Assembly: GCF_026151205.1 (NCBI RefSeq)
Contig: NC_087083.1
Coordinates: 13,576,944 to 13,640,943 of the forward strand
Direction of reading: 5' to 3'
DNA: 64,000 bases
From: Bolinopsis microptera
Taxonomy: Eukaryota; Ctenophora; Tentaculata; Lobata; Bolinopsidae
In this document: positions 11,302 through 23,700 of the stretch, in pieces
How positions within the stretch are numbered: position 1 is the stretch's first letter
Layout: every line of letters starts with the position of its first letter
Notes under the pieces: model-generated
Seen by the model: only the letters and a program-made list of their open reading frames with translations
Told to the model about the DNA's origin: nothing
Databases searched by the model: none
Made by a program: the position numbers and the translations under genes

Positions 11302-14300
11302 AGCTGCTGGTGATGATACCAATGTTGATGCTGAGTTTAGTCGGGGTGTATGGCAACTCAGTGGTGATATACACTCTCACCAACCTAGACAAGAAGTCTC
11401 ACCACATGCTGGTCATGTTGAGTCTCGCTTTCAGTGACTTTATCTCCTGCTGTGAGACTTTTTTCCATCCACCTTTTTTTCTTCGAAAAGATTTTCTTTT
11501 TCATGTGATTGTCATCTAGGTGGCAAATTCAATCTGTTTTATCATTGAAAACTTCATATTTCCCATACTGCAATCGGTTTTTTGCCATCTTTTACAACTG
11601 ATATCATCAAACTAAGTGACCTCAAATGTGACAGATGATATCCAACAGGTTTTTTAATGCCCTGCATCTGCCTGTCAAGTGTTACACGAGGTCGACCCCT
11701 TGGAGATAGGTACATTTAGTTAATTAATTATTTAATTAGGTACATTATACCTATTACGTATTGTTAATTATAACATCTTTTTTGATTGGAACCAGCTTTG
11801 TTTACTGGTTAATGTTTACTCAAGTATTTATAGATACAATTATATACAATAATTATATACCTAAATCTGCTAATATAAAACCATAATAACTCTTAGAATA
11901 TACACTGCACGAAATTATGGAAATTATTATTATTACATCAAATAATAATAATAATGCTGTTACACCTGCCGATGAATCTGGATATTGGAGATGAACCAAT
12001 TGTTTTCTCTATTTACCAATCAAAACCCAGAATATAGGAACTGATTGTTTGTTTATTATGGTTCATCTCCCCGCTAATACCCAGATTCATGTATTCGGAA
12101 CATACAAAACCTGATGAGAATTGTACTGAAACTGCCCATCGCAAATAAATGGGTCATTATACTTTTGTTCTATAATTTATGAAAGCAATGATTTGCAAAT
12201 TATTCTACGGAGTTATAATCGGCTACAAGCTACTGATACCCCTACTCATGGTTATGAAATATCACTATTAATTAATTAATTAATTAACCTTATTAATTAA
12301 ATTACCACAATGCCTCATACTTACAACGAAGCTTATCCTTCAGGTGGTGTGAAATATTTCCTTATCTAAACACGACTGTTTTATACTGTTCCTTTGGACA
12401 TTTGGGGGTGATAAGTTTCGAGCAGTGCTTCAGACTCTGGAACCCTGCCCTCTATAAACAGATGGTCACCAGGAATGTCATCAAGTTCATCTGCTTGTTC
12501 GTTTGGGTAATATATCTTTTACCATGGGCTTTAGAAACTTGTTTATTTTATGATGTAAATTTTAAATCTTACTAAAAATAAAGCGAGACGATATATATAA
12601 GTTTATATATTCGAACAATTTTACTGACACCACGGCATCAACTTTAACACGACTTTCCGCAAAACCGTAAATGATATACAACTTAAACTTTTTTGACTGG
12701 TTCAAATGCTTTAATGGCCTTTAAATCAGCATGAAACAATAAAACATTGGCCAAAGAATAAGAATTTTAGTGCCCAAAATTTGGACTCCCAAGTGGTGTC
12801 AAAAACGCGAATTAAATAGATAATAAATATTTTAGTCTCTTGAGTCTTGACACCACTATAGGGTTAAACGGGTTCCTGCTAGTAATAATAGTTAACAAAG
12901 CCATGTCTATATTTTATGACATGTGTGATTTCAACGAGAGTTTTTGTTTTACTTTTTGCCTGAAACCATAATACGCGCATCAATCATCATTACAACCGCT
13001 CTTTCAGTTATTCTCTGCAGTAGGATTCCTGTACCCAATCAGACGTCTGATGTCTGCTATGTACTATGAACCTGTTCATGCCTGTCTCCTGATACCAAAA
13101 CAACCGTCCTTCATTGGGGAGGGTATCTCTAAAGAACAGGCTGAAAAGGAAAGGTAGAAATAGTGTTATTTATCTAAAATATAATTATATCTAATCACAT
13201 CAGGTTTATGATAGATTACTATTTAACATTTGTTTTCAGTTCATTGTGTATCACTCAAATGATTTGAAAATGATTTAAAATGATTGTGATAGTAAGTAGT
13301 AGTAAGTAGTAAATCTTTCAAAGTACGAAAAATCTCTTTAAAAGAGCATCCTAGGCACCTTATAGATATCAAAACGCATAAAAAAGAAAACAAAAACATC
13401 AACCATCTTCTAACTTCTTCCATTCCTCCCTATCTAAAGCCAAAAATCTAAGGTCTTCGAAATCAGTCAAATTCTTAAGTCTAATATCAAGATTTCTACT
13501 AGTCAAGTCTTTTCTAATAACATCTAATAAGTTTAAACATGGTCTACCCCGTCTCCCTTCCATAAAAATATCAGAATTTATAGCAAATAACATAGAGGTG
13601 TATGCTGGTGAGTCTTCCTGTCCTCTTAAGATATGTCCTAACATTCTCCATCGAAACTTAGAGACTCTCACAGACAAGGGAGTGACATAACAACGAGCAT
13701 AGAGTGCCTCATTAGAAATAACCCCAGTAGGCCATCTGATGTTGAGGATTCTTCGGAGGTGTTTGCGATGAGCAATATCAAGTTCATTCAACGAAGCTAG
13801 TGGTGCAGCCCAGGAGTTGCAGTTGTAGAGTAGAATAGAGACTACTTGTGCCTCGTAGATTTTGATCTTCCTTTGGACTGAAATCTTGCTCTTCATCCAA
13901 ACTTTCTGAAATTTACTAAAGGCAACATTACCAAGGAATATTCGATTCTTGATATCCTTAACAGTGCACATCAACGATCCTAAAGTTTTGTTAGAGCGCC
14001 ACTCTTCATCACCTCTATACACTTTTCCAACAATCACCTTGCGTTTAACAGTGGGTTTAGGATCTGCTAAATAAAAATGGACAAATTCAGTCTTGGAAGA
14101 ATTGATATGAAGGTCCCACTGCTCGAATATATCTTTAGCGATAGGAAGCATTTCTTTGAGTGGAGCAAGTTCAGTGTTATTAAAGTCAATATCATCAGAG
14201 TATCCTGTTTCGAGTGGCATGAATTCTTCTGAGATAGGAGGATTAGGGATTGGATGATTCACTGGGTAAGGTGTTGATGATACTTGGGAGAGTACAGATC

Positions 14301-16871
14301 TGAGGTGAATAAGTGCAGCGGCTTCAACAACAGTAAATAGATTACCTGATAGTGCATCTCCTTGAAATGCTCCAGTTGTGCTTTGGAACTCAATTGATAC
14401 AGTATTATTGACTTTTACTTTCAACACTGTGTTTGATAGTAGGAGCCGTACCATCCTAATTTCATCACTAGTACAGCCAGCATCTTCAAGAACATTGAGT
14501 ACTGTTTCTCTGCTGATGGTGTCAAAGGCACTTGACATGTCTATACTCATTCTGTGGTAGCTCCAATGCTTTCTAAGTACCACTGAGGTTAGCATACGTT
14601 GAGACCAAATTATATCGCCACAACTTCTACCTCTCTTGTAAGCACTTTGTGTAGGACCAGTGTACTGATCTAGCTTGCCTTGGATACGTTTTAGGGTAAT
14701 CATTGACAGTAATTTTCTGGAGCAGTTTGAGAGGGTGAGAGGTCTGATGTTTGCTGCTGGACCAAGTGGTTTCTTAGGCTTTTGGAGTGGAGTAATGTTG
14801 CCTTTTCCAATAGATGTTATGGTGGTGTTTGTTTCAAATGCGGTATTTATACAGTCTGCATATTTCTGAAATACACTTCTGTTTGCATACTTAATCAATT
14901 CACTTGGGATATCATCAGGCCCAGTGGCTCTACCATTCTTCAAAGCTTTGATTGTGATAAGATTTAAAAAAGTATAGTAAAATAAAAGCACAGAAATGAT
15001 ACCATATTCCAGGAGCATCCTCTATGGGGTTACAATCGGCTACAAGCTCCTCATACTCCTACTCATGTTTATGAAAGATCACTATTAATTAATTAATTAA
15101 CCTTATCAATTAAAATACCATATTCCAGGAGCATCCTTTACGGGGTTACAATCGGTTACAAGCTCCTCATACTCCTGCTCATGTCCTTCAGTTACTGTCT
15201 CATATTCATTAAACTGTCAAGAGGCGAACACAGGGAAAGAATACGTAAAAAAAGGTATAAAATATCTATTTTTATTCAAAAAGAGCACTGATTGTGGTAT
15301 GCTTTCAGTCAAGATTAAGAGCATGCCCAAAATGTTTACCTACTACGCTTTTTTAGTGTTTACTTTGACCAATTAGATTGTTATTATAGAATATAGAGGC
15401 CCAATGTCCATGAGATACTTTCATAATCAGATTATATAGCTGCTTTGAAGCAATAACAATTATTTCATGTAACTTATTCATAACAGAAGTAAACGTTTTA
15501 TAGTATATAATCTGATAATTTTCCAGTTGTCTGAAAGTGCTGATAAGCGATAAAACCACAAAATCTGCTTTTATAATGCTGGCGGTAATTGCCGTCTTCG
15601 TCTACAGCTGGACACCTGACTTTGTTGTCCAGGTTCATTTAATTAATTATGTTAATTAATTGTGTTAATTAATTATGTTGATTTATTCGATTATAAGCTA
15701 TAGAAATTGAATTTGACCACCACCAACTTCATCCACTATATATTTAAAAACTAGTTTGTCGTTGGAAGATTCCTTAAAGTAAACAAACGGATTTAAAGTT
15801 TTCGACATGATTTTCAGATTCTACACATGACCAAATCATTACCGAAAACTTGGCACGAAAATGTGTGGGCAATTAGGTTCACCATCTACAACTATTACAT
15901 AAGCCCGGTTAGTCATCAACATATTTAATTAATTAACATATTTAATTAATCAACATATTTAATTAATGTATTTTACCGTAAAAATATACTACTAAATTGC
16001 TATACTACTATACAACTATATTATAGCAGTACATTTGATAAACTTTCGTGTCAGGTATTGAACCCAGCTATTTACTCATTCGGATACAAGCATGTTCGGC
16101 AACAAATGATCAGTTCTTTAAAAAGATCGAACAAATCAAAATTTGTTTCTCTGGAAGATGGTCCCCCGCTTCTTTATGTACGTATTCTATTTTTACTGTT
16201 TGGTCGTCTGGTAGCTAAAAATTAGATTTAATCTAAACAAATAAATCAAATTGCTCACTTTTCACTTTTGCTTGTAAAGTATGCGGTTACTCGACGAAAT
16301 ACCTGGCTTCAGAAATAAAATATAATTAACCGATATGACGTTATCAAACATTAATCCTAATTTATCTCAGAGAACAACCTCGCAGGTAGAGCAAACAGAA
16401 CTGTTCTACCAGAAAGTAGATGCAATGAGAAAAAAAGAGTCGCCAAGTGTTGCAAGTGTGGAATCAGACCGCGCCAGTGATTTCTCAGCAAGGCCTGGCA
16501 GTGTGAGGACATTCAGTGCACGTGGGGCTAGTTTCAGTGCACGTGGAGCTAGCTTTAGTGCACGTGGAGCCAACATGCTACCTTCATATGCTACAAGTAC
16601 AGCTCAACAGCGTCCACTGTCTGAACCACTGAAGGATCCCTCTGGAGAGTGGATCTATCCGGAAAAGGGCCAGTCAACCCCACTTCAGGACACTTCAGAG
16701 GTTTCTAAAATATCGGTGGATTCTGGACACCCTGGAAAATTACAGACGCCTGACAAACAAATTACTGGAGAAGACCTGAGCAGATGTGGCTCGTTTTCAA
16801 GTGAAGAATTACCTTCTGACTGTTTCGAACTATCCGAAGACTCGAGTATAAACGAACTTAGTTTTGATTGA
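11302..16871 (+). CDS. Rhodopsin-class seven-transmembrane GPCR
   Basis: Plasma-membrane receptor of the rhodopsin class, assembled from exons 11302-11451, 11649-11709, 12344-12506, 13008-13153, 15129-15254, 15527-15632, 15818-15907, 16055-16177 and 16371-16871. All phases agree. In order: TM1 with GN; TM2 with LAFSD; TM3 with Cys 3.25 and E-Q-C where D-R-Y is expected; TM4; ECL2 with HACLLIP; TM5 SILYGVTIGYKLLILLLM; TM6 with YSWTPDF; TM7 with VLNPAIYSF (NPxxY); then a tail of about 200 aa. The tail has three FSARGAS-type repeats and acidic Ser-rich ends, probably for kinase/arrestin control. The N-terminal exon should lie near 10868-10975 by homology with 7117-7234, but it is frame-broken in the indel-rich patch. 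A LINE occupies the TM4-TM5 intron. Ligand unknown; Gln at 3.50 makes coupling unusual. Confidence 0.85.
11971..12090. mobile_element. Small hairpin MITE-like element, copy 2
   Basis: Duplicate of the inverted repeat at 8074-8193, carried along by the 3.9-kb duplication. Confidence 0.6.
12200..12285 (+). pseudogene. TM5-exon fragment, copy 2
   Basis: Duplicate of the fragment at 8303-8390, again between the TM2 and TM3 exons. It lacks a small internal insertion (about 5 bp) present in copy 1. Confidence 0.6.
12571..12884 (+). repeat. Dispersed repeat family R1, copy 2
   Basis: Duplicated counterpart of 8680-9000, in the intron between the TM3 and TM4 exons. Confidence 0.8.
13230..14985 (-). 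mobile_element. 5'-truncated LINE with reverse transcriptase, antisense in GPCR intron
   Basis: The minus-strand frame from about 14985 to 13399 gives some 530 residues without a stop. It enters at the conserved RT block ALKNGRATGPDDIPSELIK. It then shows SAYKRGRSC, the catalytic block DMSSAFDTISR, GAFQGDALSG, and the active-site box GYSDDID (YxDD type with Ser). A C-terminal region follows with HRKHLRRILNIRWP and GRRGRPCL. The endonuclease and start of the RT are missing, as in typical 5'-truncated insertions. The 3' end carries short ATGATTT/AAAATG-type repeats. The open RT frame implies a fairly recent insertion. It belongs to the non-LTR retrotransposons; the clade was not determined. The first residues of the open frame beyond 14985 are host intron. 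Confidence 0.9.
15005..15112 (+). pseudogene. Extra TM5-exon fragment next to the true TM5 exon
   Basis: It repeats ACCATATTCCAGGAGCATCC and the following TM5 codons (SILYGVTIGYKLLILLLM) found at 15118-15190. It then ends in GTTTATGAAAGATCAC and TTAATTAA repeats instead of continuing into ICL3. It retains an acceptor (TTCCAG) but has no matching donor, so if spliced it would truncate the receptor. Confidence 0.7.
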
Positions 16872-17167
16872 TTATCTACATGACAGTGTCCAAGCGCTAT
16901 CAGATTACCATTTGATAGCGGTAATTTACTCTCGAAAATTTGGTTTTTACCAAGTTTTATCGTTATCAGCAACCAACAAACATATTTCTATATTACATGC
17001 AAAAAAAATGATGTTAGATACGGATCCTTTCAGTTGAAAGTAATTTTAAATTAATAAGCATTAACTAAATCATTTAACGTTTATTAATTTATTAACTTTA
17101 GATGACTCATTAATTGTCTTAAATCAAAAGGTAAGATAAACAACCTTTATGTTCGGTTTTTTGAGAA

Positions 17168-17173
17168 AATAAA
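17168..17173 (+). terminator. Candidate poly(A) signal of the rhodopsin-class GPCR
   Basis: AATAAA about 300 nt past the stop codon. Position is the only evidence. Confidence 0.4.
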
Positions 17174-17660
17174 TTAAGTGATAATTCTTTAGCAAGCACA
17201 ATTATAACAATCAAATAAAAATCTTAAGTTAAACTATCACATAGTTAAGTAAACTATTAACTAATGTATTAGTAGATTCAGAGGACTACTGAAAATTGAA
17301 TTAAAAAATGAAAATATATTAATCAAATATTTGATATGAAAATTGTATTTTTTTAATGTGGGCAATTTTGAAACGATCTGTCAAAACAGCAAAACTCTAC
17401 AAATCATTAAAAATGTCTAAAATCTACTGTTAATGCAAAAATAAAATCATCAGATAATCAATTTCAAAATCAGACAATCAATTGAAGCTCATGAATGGTC
17501 AATTATGGTCATTGGTCATTTGTTTTTGTATGTTACCAATCGCTTCCTCATCATTCCAGATTCTCATCTAACACTCATTCATATCTCACTCCTTTCTGTC
17601 AAGTTTTTTAAATTTTACATGCAGACTGCTTAGTCTGACGCACTCTGATACTTTCACAGT

Positions 17661-17666
17661 TTTATT
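17661..17666 (-). terminator. Poly(A) signal of the adhesion GPCR
   Basis: TTTATT on the + strand (AATAAA on the transcript), about 64 nt beyond the proposed stop at 17730. This supports the terminal exon. Confidence 0.6.
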
Positions 17667-17729
17667 CACATGAGTGGTGATCACATGCTGGTCACATGTC
17701 CTGTTGGTCACATGCTGGTCACATGTTGG

Positions 17730-20700
17730 TCACATGAGCGGTGGTCCTTGGTGCTCCAATCCCTCAGTCTCTCCTGGGATGGGACTGCGACTCTGAGAAC
17801 AACAAATTTGTGAGATTGTAAAGTTAAAGACCGTTTACAAATGAATAAAATTTTACCATGTCTCAGATTAGCTCAGACAGGAATCACGAATGAGCGAAAT
17901 CGGTGAAACTAAAGTTTGATAAATGGTGCTTACACAAATTTCAACTTAAAATTGAATCTTCCAAAAATAATAGATCATTCTTTTCCGCGTTTCATTTGTG
18001 ATGCAATATAAAAAAAGGATAGCAAGGGGGTATCGGGTAAATCATGTTAAAAAGATAATTTACAAGAGTTAAAATGGATGATCCTCGCCAAGTTTCAAAA
18101 TAATGTAAAAAGCGCGTCAGTAACATTAACAAAGCGGTAGCAAATGTCCGATTTGAAAAATGGTGAAAGAAATTGCTATTAATAGATAGATGATTACCCA
18201 AAAAAATGCACATTTAGAAAATTAAAAGACACACTCTGTACTCAGATCAATAGCTTAATAGCAGATTTGTTATATTTCAACCTAATTTAATATAAGGCAC
18301 ACACAGGAAGTAATTTAGCAACTAAGATAAAAGCAAACATGTGAGATAACAGATCGGATAAAAGCACACGTGTCAGATAAAAAAGCACACGCGTGACGTG
18401 TCAGATATAAAAGTACATGTGTTAGATATAAAAGCACACGTGTGACGTGTTAGATATAAAAGCACACGTGTCAGATATAAAAGCACACGTGTCAGATAAA
18501 AAGCACACGTGTCAGATAAAAAAAGCACACGTTTCTCTCACCACTTCCCCAGCAACCCCGTATGTCCTTGTGCCAGCCACGAATTTTACAACTCGGGGCG
18601 AAGATGGTGGTGGTCCCTACCGAGAAAGAAAATTCATGGTGCGTTTAGGAAAACAAACTTTGTAAAAGATTTAATTTAATTAAATTTAATCAATTCGTGG
18701 CCTCCACATTGGTGACTATTATCTCCATTCTGATACGATTAAATACTTTTTGTATTATAGTCGAGGTACATGAACCACTAGTAATTATTAACATGACGAA
18801 ACTGATAAAATTAAACCAACTTACGAGAGTGTCTGCGTTCGTTCCATCGTGTTCCCTAAACAGTATTTTGTAAGTACATAATGACATAATTACATAATTA
18901 AATAATTACATAATTACATAATTACATAATTACATGATTACATAATTACATAATTGCAAGTACATAATCTTTGTTTATTTATAAATAATGATCTCAAAAG
19001 TAAAATTAGCCACACACGTGTTTTATTCATTAGTTCCAAAATTATTATTATTAGCACTATGACTATTAATTATTATTGTGAATCTTTTGTGCCATTACAT
19101 TGTTTCGGTAGAAAATAATATAAATTGTATCGTCGTTATCAAAGATTGATGGTTTACCTGGTTTTTATTGCATTAAGATGTGAATATGTATTATCCTTTT
19201 GTCGATGTTCGGTGACAATGCTGAAATTCATGCTTTAAAATCAAAACATGCGTGCACGGAAAAACATGCTAACATACTATTACTAACATGCTAATTGCTA
19301 ACGCGAACGCTGCATTTATATTATATTTTTAAATGGTCTAGATTAAGTCATTATTAATTTACAATTACCAGATAAAATCAAATTTACTTTATTTTAGAAA
19401 TTCAAAATCAAATTTTCGATTGAAAATTTTGTGGGATTTAAGTTTATGATCTTACTAATAGTTAGGAACTTTAGCAGAAACTAAATAGTTTAAACTATTT
19501 AGTTTCTGCTAAAGTTCCTAACTATTAGTAAATCATAAACTTAAACTTGTAAACACACGGATTCCGAATATTTAAATAATTTTATTTATTTAATTTTTAA
19601 TAATCTAACCTGCTTTCGTGAAGCTCATTGTAAAGAGAAGTATCTTGATAAAGGGATTTGTCTCCAGCTGCTCCAGTAGCGACACTGTTTAATGTGCTGA
19701 AGTATTGGCTTGTTATCTGACAATTATATACTCTCGTAAGTTCGTGCATTTAAGCTTGCTGTAATTAAGCCTAATTACGCCTAATTAAACCTAATTAAGC
19801 ACAATTAAGCCTGATTTAGCCTAACTACTAAGCCTAATTAAGTTAATATGGTGGGGCAATATATGTATAGCCCTGCTCTAATTATTCGTATTTAAACTTT
19901 AAAGTCAGTATATTTAACATTGTGAAACTTGAACAATGAAGTCTGCGTACACATACTATTACTCTCTTATCAAATTTGAAACAACTCTATATAAGCCGAT
20001 ATAAAAAGCGTACGATGCTCAGCACAGCATAAATGTTCATTGTTCATAACGATATAATTTATAAATATACAGTAAATTATGATCCGAACATTCCGCAGAA
20101 TTTTTATTTGATTTTACGATTTCTGTAGATTTATGTATCAGTCACTATCAAGTAACCGAGGTAAATATTTTTTATATTGGCCATACTTCCGATTCATTGC
20201 CTTCTTGCATTCTGATCAGCAGTCTGCAGTGAACTAATGATAAATCCAATTTTAACGGCCGAAAAGCTTAAACCCCGATTATTGAAAAAAGCTAAATCCC
20301 ATAACAGCTTGATCGACTACATTTGGTACTTCAATTTGGTTGCTATCAAAGTTCCGCGACTAAGTAGTAGATTCATCTTCTCTTAATTGTATGTTTATTG
20401 TCCAATCTAACTTCAGCGTTTTTCAGAGCGAGCTAAAAGTGCTAAAAGTGGGTACAAAAGTGAAAAGATTAACAATCTATGGGGATTTCTAGGAATATTA
20501 GTGTGAAAACCTATATTCAGCATTGTAAAGAGTTATAAAAGTTGCTTTCAGCATGTTAACGGATAGTCTGATTTATAAAACCCAGTGGCCAAGCCAGCTG
20601 CAGATGCTGGCAGCCTGACAGCCTGACAGCTTGACAGCCTGGCAGCCTGCTGCAGAGACCCACACCTCTTAAAGTTGATATGCTCGACTCTAGACCGGTA

Positions 20701-23700
20701 AGTACCGGTGCTACCCTCTCCTTCACTCTCCTCCATACACACGGACTCATCCTCGTAGTATGTCGCTCTTGGAACGCCGCAAAGTTATTCAATTTTCAAC
20801 TTGGAGCGCCGCAAGATTATTTAATTTTCAACTTGAAACGCCGCAAGGTTATTCTATTTTCAACTTGAAACGCCGTTATTTCATGTTTTCATATAATCAC
20901 CAGATGGGTCTTACGGGTAACAGTTCTGAGATTGATACTGTGATTTAAAGTAAATACTTACAGGTTATTGGAGTAACATTTGTCGTTATTAGCATTGCTG
21001 TTTCGTGCTGTCCCCTGCGAAATTACAGGCGAATAACAACAACGAAGAAATAAAAGATAAAAGGTATAAAATACGAATATCTGAAGTTAATTAAAATTAG
21101 GATGTAACACCAATTTAAAGCACTAAAGAGGTTACGGAGTTTTAAAATTATTTCACGAATATGATTAAATAAATTGATTGAAGGTGAGACATGGTTTATT
21201 CTCGGGCTGGGTGCTTACCCAGTTGGTTCACATGTTGAAGATGAAATGTTTTGAATGTTGAATGTTGAAATGTTTTGAATGTTGAAATGTTTTGAATGTT
21301 GAAGATGAAATGTTTTGAATGTTGAAGATGAAATGTTTTGAATGTTGAATGTTGAAATGTTTTGAATGTTGAAGATGAAATGTTTTGAATGTTGAATGTT
21401 GAAATGTTTTGAATGTTGAAGATGAAATGTTTTGAATGTTGAATGTTGAAATGTTTTGAATGTTGAAATGTTTTGAATGTTGAAGATGAAATGTTTTGAA
21501 TGTTGAAGATGAAATGTTTTGAATGTTGAATGTTGAAATGTTTTGAATGTTGAATGTTGAAATGTTTTGAATGTTGAATGTTGAAATGTGTTGAATGTTG
21601 AATGTTGAAATGTTTTGAATGTTGAAATGTTTTGAATGTTGAATGTTGAAATGTTTTGAATGTTGAATGTTGAAATGTTTTAAATGTTGAAATGTTTTGA
21701 ATGTTGAATGTTGAAGATGAAATGTTTTGAATGTTGAATGTTGAAATGTTTTGAATGTTGAAGATGAAATGTTTTGAATGCTGAATGTTGAAATGTTTTG
21801 AATGTTGAATGTTGAAATGTGTTGAATGTTGAATGTTGAAATGTTTTGAATATTGAAGATGAAATGTTTTGAATGTTGAAGATGAAATGTTTTGAATGTT
21901 GAATGTTAAAATGTTTTGAATGTTGAAATGTTTTGAATGTTGAAGATGAAATGTTTTGAATGTTGAAGATGAAATGTTTTGAATGTTGAATGTTGAAATG
22001 AGCTTACCAGCGAAGTCTCTCCCGTCTGACTATTAGGAGTACGTCTCTGTTTGGACGGCACCACACTCAGGAAGATAAGGGGAGGCTGCACGTTCAGCAG
22101 TCCACACAGGTTCTTCAGCACCTCCTCTTGGAACAGGACGTTGAAGACAAACAGTCCTACACCCTGGTGTTTTAGCTTTTAAGAGGAGCTGTCATGAATA
22201 TGATATGTTCACATACGTCCATTTGATCAATGAAATAAAATCATAACAGCAAAGTTATAGCAAAGAAATTTAGAAGCATTAACTTACTTGAAGACCGAAA
22301 GTAATCAGGAACAAGTACTGGAATACTTCTGCTGTACTTTCTGAAGGTATAGCACCAGGCACAGAGAGGGCTATCCAGGGTAGACCCTGAGTAAATGCCA
22401 GAGCGAACCCAGCTTTTACCACCCGCTGAAACATTTGTTTTAAGTTTACTTTTCTTCACGTACAGAGCTTTTGTAATATATCTATCGAACATTCCAAGGT
22501 TGAAAACATTTACTTCATGAATTATAGAAAAAAAAAAAGAAGTTATGAATGATAACTTACCCTTTCGCTACCACCATCACTAGACCTCCTGGCATTACTA
22601 ACAACTCCCATTATTTTGATATTAATCACGATGTTTATGATGAAGAACACATAAATAGGGAAGAGGATGAGCGAGTAGAGCCATACATCTTCATACCAGC
22701 ACTCCAGTTCTCTGATATAGTGTACATCAGGTGACTGCGGAGAACAGATTTATAGATTGATGTAATTTTACTTATCGCTCTACTTATTATTTTTGAAATA
22801 AACTTTCTTCCGAATAATCCACATTTCTAAATATTCCCCAGAATAATCCACATTTCTAAATATTCCCCAGAATAATCCACATTTCTAAATATTCCCCAGA
22901 ATAATCCAAATTTCCTGAATTTTGAAATACAACTGAGAGTAGCAGCCACGAACTCATGACATATTCACACCATTGTGTTACCGTAAAAGGAACCAGATAG
23001 TGGATCTATTTTTAGCATTAAGGGAACAGTGAGATCAGGGCAAAAGTTACACTTTTTTTTCTTTTTTTTACAAATTTATTATACTGACACCGCTCTACGT
23101 TATCTACTCACTACTCTTATCTATATATAGCTGACCTATGAGCTGTAAGACAAGAAGTGTTACACAAGACATCTTTATATGCACTGTTATACTCGTCAAA
23201 TGGGGAAGATGTAAACAATTCGGTGGTAAGTCATTGACTTATCCTTAGCATCTTATTGGCAATAATTTTAAAAAGTCCTCATATTTCGTCGCTGAAAAAT
23301 CAAATTAATGTCTAAGTCTCTCGTTTAAACATCTGAATAAGACTGTGAAACTTACATTCTCTTCATGAGAAAGTCCATAAGTATAGCCAAGGAAGGAATG
23401 AGAAGAGGGAACCCGTACCCGAACAGTACGCATTTCTTAACTAGGTTCTTGTTCTTCTTTCCGAAGCTCTTCACTGCGTCCACTATCTAAGGACAAATTA
23501 CAAATTACGATGAGTAATTCAATTAAAGAGTCGCTGCCGAGCAGTGGCAATTATTTTATTCTTTTCATAGTAAGATATTTTAAAATGAATGCAATTCCGT
23601 GTGGAGATATATTTAAAATAAAGATTCTACCTAGTTCGGAAGTTCCGAAGTCTTCGCATGGCTACAACGATAATTGGAAACTCTCGCAACTGTCAGTTCT

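Larger units (their letters stand above)
9931..13800 (+). repeat. Tandem duplication, unit B
   Basis: Second copy of the 3.9-kb unit. The first kilobase (about 9.93-10.99 kb) aligns to 6.06-7.23 kb only with very many small deletions. From about 11.12 kb onward the two copies become nearly identical again. A local insert of about 130 bp (about 11000-11130) is absent from unit A. Confidence 0.75.
16872..17729. other. 3' flank between convergent genes
   Basis: The + strand GPCR ends at 16871 and the - strand adhesion GPCR ends at 17730. AT-rich, no gene. It contains a TGGTCACATG-type short repeat (about 17670-17735). Confidence 0.6.

Noticed and set aside
22712-22734. TM5 exon of the adhesion GPCR starting at 22734 (CCGCAG|)
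   Set aside because: That acceptor breaks the frame; ATATCAG| at 22712 restores the phase.
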